From the NCBI RefSeq assembly GCF_013387495.1, contig NZ_JABZEE010000050.1, positions 60,435 through 124,434 of the forward strand: DNA of 64,000 bases, in the 5' to 3' direction. Both the position numbers and the translations under genes were made by a program. Positions 33,139 through 41,539 of this stretch are shown here, piece by piece (within the stretch, counting starts at the first letter, position 1; each line of letters begins with the position of its first letter). The notes under the pieces are model-generated. The model saw nothing but the letters and a program-made list of their open reading frames with translations, was not told where the DNA came from and ran no database searches. The DNA comes from Streptomyces sp. PKU-EA00015. GTDB taxonomy: Bacteria; Actinomycetota; Actinomycetes; Streptomycetales; Streptomycetaceae.

Positions 33139-33575
33139 CCGAGCGGCTGCCCTTCTTCGTCTACGGCACCCTGCGCCCCGGCGAGCACAACCACGACCTG
33201 TTCCTCGCCGGCCGCACGTCCGCCGAGGAGCCCGCGACACTGCCGGGCGCGCTGCTGTACGACGGGCCGGGCTACCCGTACCTGGTCGAGGACGTGCGGG
33301 AGGGCGGCGCGGTCGCGGGCGCGTGCGTGACTCCCGCGTACGGGGAGTACGCCCGCCTGCTGAGGACGCTCGACCAGCTGGAGGACTTCGTCGCCCCCGG
33401 CCACCCGCGCAACATGTACGAGCGGGTGGCCCGCGAGGTGATCCTCGCGGACGGCACCGCGACACGCGCCTGGGTCTACGTCGCCGCCGACGGCCTGGCC
33501 CGCGACCTCGCGGCACGCGGGCGGCGCATCGCGGGCGGCGACTGGTGCGGCCGTGCGGGAGCGGCGGGGGTGTGA
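33135..33575 (+). CDS. Gamma-glutamylcyclotransferase-like (AIG2/GGCT) protein
   Basis: A 146-residue protein with the GGCT fold. The substrate loop FVYGTLRPGEHNHDLFL is at the N-terminus, and LLRTLDQLEDF holds the catalytic acidic residue region, followed by MYERVAREVILADG. It acts on gamma-glutamyl amines or peptides or is an AIG2-like relative. GTG at 33135 overlaps cutA by 4 bases, so the two are coupled. Confidence 0.85.
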   Translation: MTERLPFFVYGTLRPGEHNHDLFLAGRTSAEEPATLPGALLYDGPGYPYLVEDVREGGAVAGACVTPAYGEYARLLRTLDQLEDFVAPGHPRNMYERVAREVILADGTATRAWVYVAADGLARDLAARGRRIAGGDWCGRAGAAGV

Positions 33576-33672
33576 ACGGGAGCCGGCCGACCGGTCAGGC
33601 GGCCGGTCCACGCGGACCGCGCGCACGGTGGCGGGTCGGCGGTTGTCCGCGGGCCGCGCGCACAGTGGCCGG

Positions 33673-35775
33673 TCAGGCCGCCGGTTCCACGCGGACCGCG
33701 CACACCTTGAACTCCGGCATCCGCGAGGTCGGGTCGAGCGCCGGGTTGGTCACCGTGTTCACCCGGCCCTCGCCGGGCCAGTGGAACGGCATGAACACCG
33801 TGTCCGGCCTGATCCCGTTGGTGATCCTGGCCGGTCCCACCGCACGCCCGCGCCGCGAGACCACCGCCACCGGGTCGCCTTCCGCGGCGCCGATGCGCTC
33901 GGCCAGCTGCGGATGCAGTTCCACGAACGGGCCCGGCGCCGCCGTGGTCAGCTCGTCGACGCGGCGCGTCTGCGCTCCCGACTGGTACTGGGCGACGACC
34001 CGACCGGTGGTCAGCAGCACCGGGTACTCGGCGTCCGGTTCCTCGGCGGCGGGCCGGTGCGCCACGGGCACGAACCGCGCCCGCCCGTCGTCCGTGGCGA
34101 ACCGGTCGAGGAACAGCCGCGGCGTCCCCGGATGGACCTCCGCCCCGTCCTGCGGCGCGGGCGCGGGGCACGGCCAGAACACCCCGTTCTCCTCGGCGAT
34201 CCGGCGGTAGCTGATCCCCGAGTAGTCCGCGGGCCCGCCCGCCGACGCCCGGCGCAGCTCCTCGAAGACCTCCTCCGGGTCGGACGAGAAGCCCTTCTCG
34301 TGCCCCAGCAGCCCCGCGAGGGCGCCGAGCACCTGAAGATCGCTGCGCACGCCGGGCGGCGCGTCGACCGCGCGGCGCCGCAGCAGCACCCTGCCCTCGA
34401 GGTTCGTCATCGTGCCGGTCTCCTCCGCCCACTGCGTCACCGGCAGCACCACGTCCGCGAGAGCGGCGGTCTCCGACAGCACCACGTCCGCCACGGCCAG
34501 GAAGTCCAGCGACTTCAGCCGTTCCTCGATGTGCGCGGCGCGCGGCGCCGACACCACCGGGTTCGAGCCCATCAGCAGCAGCGACTTCACGTCCGTGCCG
34601 AGCGCGTCCAGCAGCTCGTAGGCGCTGCGCCCCGGGCCGGGCAGCGTCTCGGGCGCCACGCCCCACACCTCGGCGACATGGGCCCGCGCGGCCGGGTCGT
34701 CCAGCTTGCGGTAGCCCGGCAGCTGGTCGGCCTTCTGGCCGTGCTCGCGGCCGCCCTGCCCGTTGCCCTGCCCCGTCAGGCAGCCGTAGCCGGACAGCGG
34801 GCGGCCGGCCCGGCCGGTGGCCAGGCACAGGTTGATCCAGGCGCTGACCGTGTCCGTGCCCTTGGACTGCTGCTCGGGTCCGCGCGCGGTGAGCACCATG
34901 CCCGTGGGCGCGTCGCAGAACATCCGTACCGCCTCGCGCAGCTGGGGCACGCCGACGCCGGTGAGCCGCTCGACCAGCTCCGGCCAGTGCGCCATCGCCG
35001 CGGCGCGGGCGTCCGCCCAGCCGCTCGTCCGCTCCTCGATGAACTGCTCGTCCGTCCGCCCCTCGGCGACGACCAGGTGCAGCAGCCCGAGGGCGAGCGC
35101 CAGGTCGGTGCCGGGGCGGGGCGCCAGATGGAGGTCGGCCTGTTCGGCGGTCCGCGTGCGCCGCGGGTCGACGACGATCAGCGTGCCGCCGTTCTCCTTC
35201 AGCTCCGTCAGGTACCGCAGCGCGGGCGGCATGGTCTCGGCGAGGTTGGAGCCGACGAGGATCACGCACCCGGTCCGCGGGATGTCCTCCAGCGGGAACG
35301 GCAGGCCGCGGTCCAGGCCGAACGCCTTGTTGTGCGCGGCGGCGGCCGACGACATGCAGAAACGGCCGTTGTAGTCGATCTGCGAGGTGCCGAGCACGAC
35401 CCGGGCGAACTTCCCCAGCGTGTACGCCTTCTCGTTGGTGAGCCCGCCGCCGCCGAAGACGCCGACCGCGTCCGCGCCGTGCGCGTCCCTCGTGCGGCGC
35501 AGCCCGTCGGCGATCGTACGCAGAGCCTCCTCCCAGGTGGCCGGCTCGAGCCGGCCTGTGGCGTGGGATCGGATGAGCGGCTCGGTCAGGCGCACCCGGG
35601 AGGAGAGCACGGCGGGGGAGGTGCGGCCCTTGCCGCACAGCGCCCCCCGGTTCACGGGGAAATCGGGGCGTTCCACCACCTCGACGACCGCATCGGCCGC
35701 CTTGCCGCCGCGCAGATTCATGCCGCACTGCAGGGCGCAGTAGGGACAGTGGGTCGGGATGGTCTCGTCGCGCAT
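33673..35775 (-). CDS. nasA: Assimilatory nitrate reductase catalytic subunit
   Basis: A 700-residue molybdopterin (bis-MGD) enzyme that reduces nitrate to nitrite in the cytoplasm. The N-terminal 4Fe-4S motif is CPYCALQCGMN ... ALCGKGR (residues 10-50), the Mo ligand is probably Cys in YNGRFCMSSAAAA, and the C-terminal MopB domain has VAQYQSGAQTRRVDEL and MPFHWPGEGRVNTVTNP. It has no Tat signal and no NADH-binding domain, so an electron donor is needed; the flavoprotein of the nir operon is a candidate. GlnR-like boxes lie upstream. Confidence 0.93.
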   Translation of the reverse strand: MRDETIPTHCPYCALQCGMNLRGGKAADAVVEVVERPDFPVNRGALCGKGRTSPAVLSSRVRLTEPLIRSHATGRLEPATWEEALRTIADGLRRTRDAHGADAVGVFGGGGLTNEKAYTLGKFARVVLGTSQIDYNGRFCMSSAAAAHNKAFGLDRGLPFPLEDIPRTGCVILVGSNLAETMPPALRYLTELKENGGTLIVVDPRRTRTAEQADLHLAPRPGTDLALALGLLHLVVAEGRTDEQFIEERTSGWADARAAAMAHWPELVERLTGVGVPQLREAVRMFCDAPTGMVLTARGPEQQSKGTDTVSAWINLCLATGRAGRPLSGYGCLTGQGNGQGGREHGQKADQLPGYRKLDDPAARAHVAEVWGVAPETLPGPGRSAYELLDALGTDVKSLLLMGSNPVVSAPRAAHIEERLKSLDFLAVADVVLSETAALADVVLPVTQWAEETGTMTNLEGRVLLRRRAVDAPPGVRSDLQVLGALAGLLGHEKGFSSDPEEVFEELRRASAGGPADYSGISYRRIAEENGVFWPCPAPAPQDGAEVHPGTPRLFLDRFATDDGRARFVPVAHRPAAEEPDAEYPVLLTTGRVVAQYQSGAQTRRVDELTTAAPGPFVELHPQLAERIGAAEGDPVAVVSRRGRAVGPARITNGIRPDTVFMPFHWPGEGRVNTVTNPALDPTSRMPEFKVCAVRVEPAA

Positions 35776-35787
35776 GACGCCCAGCGT

Positions 35788-35825
35788 GGAACATCCGTGT
35801 TACGTCGGCGGGCGCGGCGCATTAC
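35788..35825. promoter_or_regulatory. GlnR-like operator in front of nasA
   Basis: GGAAC (35788) and GTTAC (35799) are 11 bases apart, and ATTAC lies at 35821, 22 bases after GTTAC. This 11/22-bp register is that of GlnR a/b sites. It is 13-50 bases upstream of the nasA start. GlnR control of nasA is known in S. coelicolor. Confidence 0.5.
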
Positions 35826-35958
35826 AAGCGGGGTACGCCGCCCTCCGCACGCGCAGCCGTCACCGGTGAGGCCGAGGGTGCCGACGCGCCACGGGCGGGG
35901 CGCTGACACGCGTGCGGCACGCTCGCATCCGGGTGCCCGGCGCGCGAGAGTGAGCCGC

Positions 35959-36543
35959 ATGACGAACGACGACGCGGCAGACCTCCTCGCCCGGCACTCC
36001 GAGGCGCTCGCCCTCTTCACCGACCGGGTGCACGCGGTGCGCACGGACCAGTGGGACGATCCGACGCCGTGCACCGAGTGGACCGTACGCGACCTGGTCA
36101 ACCACCTCACGGCCGAGCAGCTGTGGGTTCCCGACCTGGTCACGGGCGGGGCGGCCGTCGCGGACGTGGGCGATGCCCACGACGGCGACGTGCTCGGCGC
36201 GCGCCCGCGCGCCGCGTGGGACGCGGCCGCGCGCGCGGCCCGCAAGGCGTTCGCCGCGGACGGCGCGCTGGAGCGGACCGTGCAGCTCTCGTACGGCGAG
36301 ACACCGGCCGTCGCCTACTGCGCGCAGATGACCGCGGACGCGGTGGTGCACGCCTGGGACCTGTCCCGGGCGATCGGGGCCCCCGAGCGGCTGCCCGACG
36401 CGCTCGTGGCCTTCGCACTGGAGGAGGTCACCCCGTACGCGGACCAGCTGGCCGAATCGGGTCTGTTCGCGCCGCCGGTCGAGCCGCCGCCGGGCGACAG
36501 CGCCCAGTGCCGGCTGCTGGCGATGCTGGGCCGCCGGGCCTAG
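35959..36543 (+). CDS. Mycothiol-dependent maleylpyruvate isomerase-like protein (TIGR03086 type)
   Basis: A 194-residue DinB-fold protein. The metal/mycothiol segment WDDPTPCTEWTVRDLVNHL is near residues 32-50, with AVVHAWDLSRAIGAPERLP in the middle, as in the TIGR03086 family. Such proteins use mycothiol with a His-bound metal; substrate unknown. The ATG at 35959 was chosen by family length. It is divergent from nasA. Confidence 0.85.
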   Translation: MTNDDAADLLARHSEALALFTDRVHAVRTDQWDDPTPCTEWTVRDLVNHLTAEQLWVPDLVTGGAAVADVGDAHDGDVLGARPRAAWDAAARAARKAFAADGALERTVQLSYGETPAVAYCAQMTADAVVHAWDLSRAIGAPERLPDALVAFALEEVTPYADQLAESGLFAPPVEPPPGDSAQCRLLAMLGRRA

Positions 36544-36588
36544 GAGCTCTCGGCTCCGTGGGCGGTGCCGGACCAGCAAGATCACGCC

Positions 36589-36788
36589 CTAGGGTCTTTC
36601 GTTTGGATCAGGCCGGATCAGTGAGTGGGGGTCCCCCCACGCCCGCAGGGTGTAGGGGGAGGGTCTGGTGCGTGCGATCGCAAGGCGGAGGAGGGAGACA
36701 ATGGCGGAGCCATGGCGACCGACGACAACGCGGCGAGCGTGCGTGCCAGGGCCCGCGAGCCCGGCCTGATCCAAACGAGAGGCCCTAG
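36589..36788. mobile_element. MITE-like element with ~28-bp terminal inverted repeats
   Basis: A 200-bp element whose ends both read CTAGGG and continue as inverted repeats sharing 26 of 28 bases (core CGTTTGGATCAGGCC). CTAG at each end may be the target duplication, as for IS5-type elements. It carries no transposase ORF; internally it has a GTGGGG/CCCCAC hairpin near 36625. The right end (36785-36788) coincides with the TAG stop codon of the neighbouring gene. Confidence 0.75.
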
Positions 36789-37480
36789 TTCCCGAGCGGT
36801 CGCTTGTGACCGTGGTGGGCCGACTCGAGAGCGTCCCGTACGCCCGGCTCCTTCGCGCCGAGGAACCTCGGGTCGGGCCGCAGCAGGGCGTCGAGCGACC
36901 CCTTGCCCGCCGCGAACACCTCCCGGACCCCGCCGTAGTACCAGGTCGCGTCGTGCGGCTCGGCGACGCCGACCCCGTACGACTCGACCCCGGCGGAACG
37001 GCACAGGGCGACGGCCCGGCGGATGTGGAAGCCCTGCGTCACCAGCACCGCGCGCTCGACGCCGAAGATCTCCTTCGCCCGGACGCAGGAGTCCCAGGTG
37101 TCGAAACCGGCGTAGTCGCTGACGATCCGCCCGTCCGGCACGCCGCGCTCCGTCAGATACGTGCGCATCGCGTCGGGCTCGTCGTACTCGACACGGCTGT
37201 TGTCGCCGGTGACCAGGACGACCTTGACCTTGCCCGCCCGGTAGAGCTCGGCGGCGGCGTCGAGGCGGTGCGCGAGGTACGGAGTGGGCCGGCCGTTCCA
37301 CAGTCCGGCCCCGAAGACGACGGCGACCTCCTGCGCGGGCACGTCCGCGACGGCGCGGACGCGGCTGTCGGCGACGGCGTGCATCCATGTCGCGGGCGCG
37401 AGCGCGAGCACGCAGCCGAGCATGACGGCCTGCACGATTCGCCGCTGTCCGCGGCGCGAGATCTTCCGGAAACCCCTCAC
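36785..37480 (-). CDS. SanA/YdcF-family (DUF218) membrane protein
   Basis: A 231-residue protein with an N-terminal membrane anchor (about 17-38) and a DUF218 domain: VVFGAGLWNGRPTPYLAHRL, VVLVTGDNSRVEY, CVRAKEIFGVERAVLVTQGF. SanA relatives affect envelope barrier functions and vancomycin sensitivity; the biochemical activity is unknown. The stop codon TAG (36787-36785) is formed by the end of the MITE, so the original C-terminus may differ slightly. Confidence 0.85.
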   Translation of the reverse strand: MRGFRKISRRGQRRIVQAVMLGCVLALAPATWMHAVADSRVRAVADVPAQEVAVVFGAGLWNGRPTPYLAHRLDAAAELYRAGKVKVVLVTGDNSRVEYDEPDAMRTYLTERGVPDGRIVSDYAGFDTWDSCVRAKEIFGVERAVLVTQGFHIRRAVALCRSAGVESYGVGVAEPHDATWYYGGVREVFAAGKGSLDALLRPDPRFLGAKEPGVRDALESAHHGHKRPLGN

Positions 37481-37537
37481 GGGACGTCAGACGCGGTGCC
37501 CGGGAAAACAGTTCGTCCCGTGGCCTTCCCTGTTGGC

Positions 37538-38269
37538 ATGATCACTGCCGTGACGAGCGACAGGGCGCTGCGAGCGGCCCGTAACAATGCCGCGTGGTGC
37601 GAGGCCATGTGCCGCGCCCACGGCCGGCCGGGCGCCTTCGCTGCGCGCGCCTGGACGAACCCCCGCCGGACACCGCCGCTGTACCCGGACGCGGTGACGC
37701 TGACCCCCGACGCGTCCGCCGCCGACGTCCTCGCCGGTATCGACACCTCGGCCGCGGGCGCCTCGGTCAAGGACAGCTTCGCGTGCCTGGACCTGACGGC
37801 GGCGGGGTTCGAGGTGCTCTTCGAGGCGCAGTGGCTGTACCGCCCGGCGGACCTGCCCGTGCCCGCGGCACCGCAGGACACGCGGTGGTCCCCGGTGGCG
37901 ACGGCCGTGGAACTCGCCGAGTGGGCGACGGCGTGGGACAGCGGACAGGGCCTCGACGGCGTGTTTTGCACGGAGCTGCTGTCCGACCCGGCGACGACCG
38001 TCCTGGCGGCACGCGACGCGGACGGCCGGGTGAGCGCGGGGGCGGTGCTGAGCACGAGCCCGGGGGCGGCGGGGATCTCCAACCTGTTCACCCGGGATGG
38101 CGACCTGGACGCCGCCTGGGCGGGCTGCCTGTCGGCGGTGACCTCGCGCTGCCCGGACGTCCCGGTGGTCGGCTACGAACACGGGGACGACCTGGAGGCG
38201 GCACTGCGGTCGGGCTGCGAGCCGGCGGGACCGCTGAGGGTCTGGCTGCTCACCACGCCCAACGCCTGA
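37538..38269 (+). CDS. GNAT-like hypothetical protein
   Basis: A 243-residue protein starting MITAVTSDRALRAARNNAAW (GTG 37550 is an alternative start). The C-terminal part AAGISNLFTRDGDLDAAWAG ... VPVVGYEHGDDLEAALRSGC resembles the acetyl-CoA-binding half of GNAT acetyltransferases, as in Streptomyces proteins of this kind. The N-terminal half has no recognised motif. A 21-bp tandem repeat follows the stop. Confidence 0.7.
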   Translation: MITAVTSDRALRAARNNAAWCEAMCRAHGRPGAFAARAWTNPRRTPPLYPDAVTLTPDASAADVLAGIDTSAAGASVKDSFACLDLTAAGFEVLFEAQWLYRPADLPVPAAPQDTRWSPVATAVELAEWATAWDSGQGLDGVFCTELLSDPATTVLAARDADGRVSAGAVLSTSPGAAGISNLFTRDGDLDAAWAGCLSAVTSRCPDVPVVGYEHGDDLEAALRSGCEPAGPLRVWLLTTPNA

Positions 38270-38270
38270 G

Positions 38271-38333
38271 TCGCCCACCCCCTGCCGGGCTTCGCCCACC
38301 CCCTGCCGGGCCTCGCCCACCCCCTGCCGGGCC
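38271..38333 (+). repeat. Three tandem copies of a 21-bp repeat
   Basis: The unit TCGCCCACCCCCTGCCGGGC plus C or T is repeated exactly three times from 38271, starting one base after the upstream stop codon; a fourth copy begins TCGCCCG and then diverges. The length is a multiple of three, consistent with slippage. Confidence 0.85.
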
Positions 38334-38708
38334 TCGCCCGGCGTCCCGGTGCGCGCCGCGCCCTGCCGCTCGGCCCGGACCCCCCGCGCCGCGCCCCTGT
38401 CGGGGTTCCGCCCGAACCCCGCGCCTCAAGCGCCGGGCGGGGCCGGATGTGCCCGCCGGTGCGCCGACGTCGGCGACGCGGGCCGGGGGCGCATCCGCGG
38501 CCGCCGGGCCGTAGGAACATGTGGACACCGCGCGAAGCGCGATAAGAGGGGCCGGAAGCCCGTGCCCGCCGGGCACAGGAGCCCATTGACGCGCCTGCGG
38601 GACGCCGGGCCGACGCCCACGATGCGGGCCGGGGCCGCCAAGCCGTAGGGGGCACCACGCGAAGCGCGGCAGGGCATCCGTGCCCGCCGGGGCACGGGGC
38701 CATGGGGT

Positions 38709-38741
38709 CTGGGGCGGAGCCCCAGTTCCGGGAAGGGGCGG
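38709..38741 (+). repeat. Dispersed hairpin repeat, copy 1
   Basis: CTGGGGC-GGA-GCCCCAG (38709-38725) is followed by TTCCGGGAAGGGG. The same arrangement recurs at 47907-47938 (CCGGGGC-GAA-GCCCCGG, then TTCCGGGAAGGGG). The identical 13-base tail in both shows a dispersed repeat family rather than chance hairpins. Confidence 0.65.
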
Positions 38742-38921
38742 GGTGGGGAAACGGCCCGCGCAGCGGCCACCCGCCCACCTGCCGTGCGCCCTCGCGCGGC
38801 GGCCACCCGCCCACCTGCCGCCCGCCCCCGCGCACCGCCCGCACCCCAACCGTGAGCCCGGCGAAAACACCCGTCACCCCCGCGCAACACACCGGCAACC
38901 TCCGACCGCCACCATCGGTCC

Positions 38922-39152
38922 ATGACGGAGCCGGAACACCTTCGTGAGTCCCTGCCCCTCCAGCCCGCGATGCCCCACGACAGCGCCGCGCAGTTCGACA
39001 CCACCGCTCAGCTGCTGACGCGCATCACCGCTCAGCTCGGCACCCAGCTGAGTCACGTCCGACTGAACGGAACCCGCAGCGCATGCCCGAGGCCCACCAC
39101 CGCCCGCCCCACTCCCACCCGACCCACCGCCGGCCGGCCCTCGTCGCCGTAG
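38922..39152 (+). CDS. Possible small protein overlapping the chelatase gene
   Basis: A 76-residue frame starting MTEPEHLRESLPLQPAMPHD. Its first ~50 codons have strong G/C third-position bias and an amphipathic helix-like pattern (TAQLLTRITAQLGTQLSHV). The last 24 codons overlap the chelatase gene in another frame and become Pro/Arg-rich. It may be a true overlapping gene, or its stop may lie after an undetected frameshift. Function unknown. Confidence 0.4.
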   Translation: MTEPEHLRESLPLQPAMPHDSAAQFDTTAQLLTRITAQLGTQLSHVRLNGTRSACPRPTTARPTPTRPTAGRPSSP

Positions 39153-39874
39153 CCCACGGCAGTCGCGACCCGCGCGCCCTGCGCACCGTCTCCGCTCTCC
39201 TCGAGCGGGTCCGTGAGCTCCGGCCCGGTCTCGACGTCCGGCTCGGGCACATCGAGCTCAACGAGCCGCTGCTCGCCGACACCCTCGCCGGGCTGCGGGG
39301 AGCGCCCGCCGTGCTCGTGCCGCTGCTCCTCAGCCGCGGCTACCACGTGAAGCACGACCTGCCGCAGGCCGCCGCGGCCGCGCCCGGCGGCGGCGCGGAC
39401 ATCCGCATCGCCCGCCCCCTCGGCCCGCACCCCCTGCTGGTCGAGGCCCTGTGCTCCCGGCTCGCCGAGGCCGGCTGGTGCGACGCGGACGGCAGCAGCC
39501 GCAGCACCGGCGTCGTGCTCGCATCCGCCGGGTCACGTGACCCCGAATCCGCCGAGGACACCCGCCGCATGGCGGAGATGCTCGGCGAACGCCTCGGCGG
39601 CGTACCCGTCGTCGCCGCGTACGCCTCCGCGCTCGCGCCCACCGTCCCCGCCGCCGTCCGCGCGCTCACCGCCCGTGGCCGGCACCGCATCGCCGTCGCG
39701 TCCTACTTCGCCGCGCCGGGGCTCTTCGCGACCAGCAGCGCCGCCGCCGCACCGTGGATCGCCGCCGACCCGCTCGGCACCCACCCGGCGCTCGCCCGTC
39801 TGCTGCTCCACCGTTACGACGAGGCGCGGACGCGCCCGTACGCCCTGCGCGAGCAGGAGCTGTCGGCCGCCTGA
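39083..39874 (+). CDS. Sirohydrochlorin chelatase-like (CbiX/SirB) protein
   Basis: A 263-residue protein with two chelatase half-domains. The first begins LVAVAHGSRDPRALRTVSAL and has VPLLLSRGYHVKHDLPQA, where the paired histidines hold metal. The second contains VVLASAGSRDPESAEDTRRM and IAVASYFAAPGLF. It would insert iron (or cobalt) into sirohydrochlorin, supplying siroheme to NirB encoded 12 kb away. The start is uncertain because of the overlapping upstream frame. Confidence 0.85.
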   Translation: MPEAHHRPPHSHPTHRRPALVAVAHGSRDPRALRTVSALLERVRELRPGLDVRLGHIELNEPLLADTLAGLRGAPAVLVPLLLSRGYHVKHDLPQAAAAAPGGGADIRIARPLGPHPLLVEALCSRLAEAGWCDADGSSRSTGVVLASAGSRDPESAEDTRRMAEMLGERLGGVPVVAAYASALAPTVPAAVRALTARGRHRIAVASYFAAPGLFATSSAAAAPWIAADPLGTHPALARLLLHRYDEARTRPYALREQELSAA

Positions 39875-39941
39875 GCAACCACCGGGGCTGCCTGCGGCCT
39901 TCCTGGTCCCCACTGTCGGCCCCGCCGGTTACCTTCGGTGC

Positions 39942-41351
39942 ATGGATGGCACTGGCACCACCGGCACCGACGGCATCACCTGGCCGCCCGACCCCCAGGC
40001 ACCCACCCCGCACGCCCGTGAGACGCCCGCTCCCGGGACCAAGACCCCCGAGTCGTACGCCTCGGACCCCTCGGCTCCCGACGGCTACGGCGCCGCGGAC
40101 GCCGAGCGCTTCGCGCCCGAGCCCGACAAACGGCCCGGCCGTACGGCCTTCCAGCGCGACCGGGCCCGCGTCCTGCACTCCTCGGCGCTGCGCCGCCTCG
40201 CCGGCAAGACGCAGGTCGTCACCCCTGGCACCCGCAGCCACGCCTGGGACGCCAGCCCCCGCACCCGGCTGACGCACTCGCTGGAGTGCGCCCAGATCGG
40301 GCGCGAGATCGGCGCGGCGCTCGGCTGCGACCCGGACCTCGTCGAGGCGGCCTGCCTCGCCCATGACCTGGGCCACCCCCCGTTCGGCCACAACGGCGAG
40401 CAGGCGCTCAACGAATTCGCCGAGGACTGCGGCGGCTTCGAGGGCAACGCCCAGTCGCTGCGGCTGCTCACCCGTATCGAGCCCAAGCGGTTCGTCCCCG
40501 TCGCCGGCCACGACGAGCCCGTCAGCGTCGGGCTCAACCTCACCCGGGCCGCGCTGGACGCCGCCACCAAGTACCCCTGGCCGCGCGGCGGGCACCCCAC
40601 CGACCCGTCCTCGGGGAAATTCGGGGTGTACGAGGACGACCTGCCGGTCTTCGCCTGGGTGCGCCGCGGCGCACCCGCGCACCGCAAGTGCTTCGAGGCG
40701 CAGGTCATGGACTGGTCCGACGACGTGGCGTACTCGGTGCACGACTTCGAGGACGGGCTGCACGCCGGGCACATCGACCCCAACTGCCTGCTGTCCCCGG
40801 CCGAGCGCGAGGGGATCTGGGCCGTCGCCGTTGGCCGTTACGTGCCGAAGGACACCGCTCCCGAGGAGCTGTCCGAGGCGCTCGACCGGCTGATCGACGC
40901 GCCGTGGTGGCCGCACCACTACGACGGCTCGGCCGTCGCCCAGGCCCGGCTCAAGGACGCGACCAGCCAGCTCATCGGCCGGTTCGCGCTGGCCGCCGAG
41001 GGCGCCACCCGCCATGCGTTCGGCGGCGGCGGGCTCACCCGGTACGAGGCGGAGCTCGTCGTCCCGCGCGCCACGCGCCACGAGTGCGCCGTCCTCAAGG
41101 CCGTCGCCGACCGCTATGTGATGCAGCGTGCCGAGCAGGAGGCGCTCCGCGCCGACCAGCGCATCGTGCTGGCCGAGCTGGCCGACGCGCTCACCGCGCG
41201 GGCGCCGGAAAGTCTGGAGCCGCAGTTCCGGGCACTGTTCGAGGCCGCGCCCGACGACCGGGCCCGCAAGCGTGTGATCGTCGACCAGATCGCCTCGCTC
41301 ACCGACGCCTCCGCACGTACCCTGCACGCCCGGCTGCTCCTGCGCCGCTGA
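39942..41351 (+). CDS. dgt: dGTP triphosphohydrolase
   Basis: A 469-residue HD-domain enzyme releasing triphosphate from dGTP. HD metal ligands are visible in RTRLTHSLECAQIGREI and ACLAHDLGHPPFGHNGEQAL, then MDWSDDVAYSVHDFEDG (third ligand Asp). The family signature FQRDRARVLHSSALRRLAGK is at about residue 70. The N-terminal 60 residues are a Pro/Thr-rich low-complexity extension. It sits in the conserved dgt-dnaG-sigma stretch. Confidence 0.92.
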   Translation: MDGTGTTGTDGITWPPDPQAPTPHARETPAPGTKTPESYASDPSAPDGYGAADAERFAPEPDKRPGRTAFQRDRARVLHSSALRRLAGKTQVVTPGTRSHAWDASPRTRLTHSLECAQIGREIGAALGCDPDLVEAACLAHDLGHPPFGHNGEQALNEFAEDCGGFEGNAQSLRLLTRIEPKRFVPVAGHDEPVSVGLNLTRAALDAATKYPWPRGGHPTDPSSGKFGVYEDDLPVFAWVRRGAPAHRKCFEAQVMDWSDDVAYSVHDFEDGLHAGHIDPNCLLSPAEREGIWAVAVGRYVPKDTAPEELSEALDRLIDAPWWPHHYDGSAVAQARLKDATSQLIGRFALAAEGATRHAFGGGGLTRYEAELVVPRATRHECAVLKAVADRYVMQRAEQEALRADQRIVLAELADALTARAPESLEPQFRALFEAAPDDRARKRVIVDQIASLTDASARTLHARLLLRR

Positions 41352-41475
41352 CTCCCCGCACCCGGCCCGCCGGGTACGGTGATCGTTTGTCGATTCGTCC
41401 GGTTTGACACGCCAGAGGGGCACTCCCTCTTCCGCCGCCAAGCTCCGTGCGGGACGCTCGCTGAAGGCCGAGCGG

Positions 41476-41525
41476 CGCAGAGACAAACAGTGCAAGGACT
41501 CGCAGAGACAAACAGTCCAGGGACT
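41476..41525 (+). repeat. Tandem duplication of a 25-bp unit upstream of the ferredoxin reductase gene
   Basis: Two adjacent copies (41476-41500, 41501-41525) share 23 of 25 bases with the core CGCAGAGACAAACAGT. They end just before CCAGGAGG, the ribosome site of the gene at 41540. The duplication lies in the leader and could alter translation or hold a repeated binding site. Confidence 0.85.
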
Positions 41526-41539
41526 CCAGGAGGCATCAC

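Larger units (their letters stand above)
38270..38921. other. 652-base GC-rich non-coding stretch with several repeats
   Basis: It holds the 21-bp triple repeat (38271-38333), a GC hairpin repeat (38709-38725), and a duplicated GCGGCCACCCGCCCACCTGC unit near 38763 and 38800. Several CGCGAAGCGCG-like short palindromes also occur (about 38529, 38660). Open frames on both strands are Pro/Gly/Arg-rich shadows without ribosome sites, so I see no gene. Confidence 0.6.

Noticed and set aside
38271..38333. Tandem repeats as a CRISPR array
   Set aside because: Units are contiguous without spacers and no cas genes are present.
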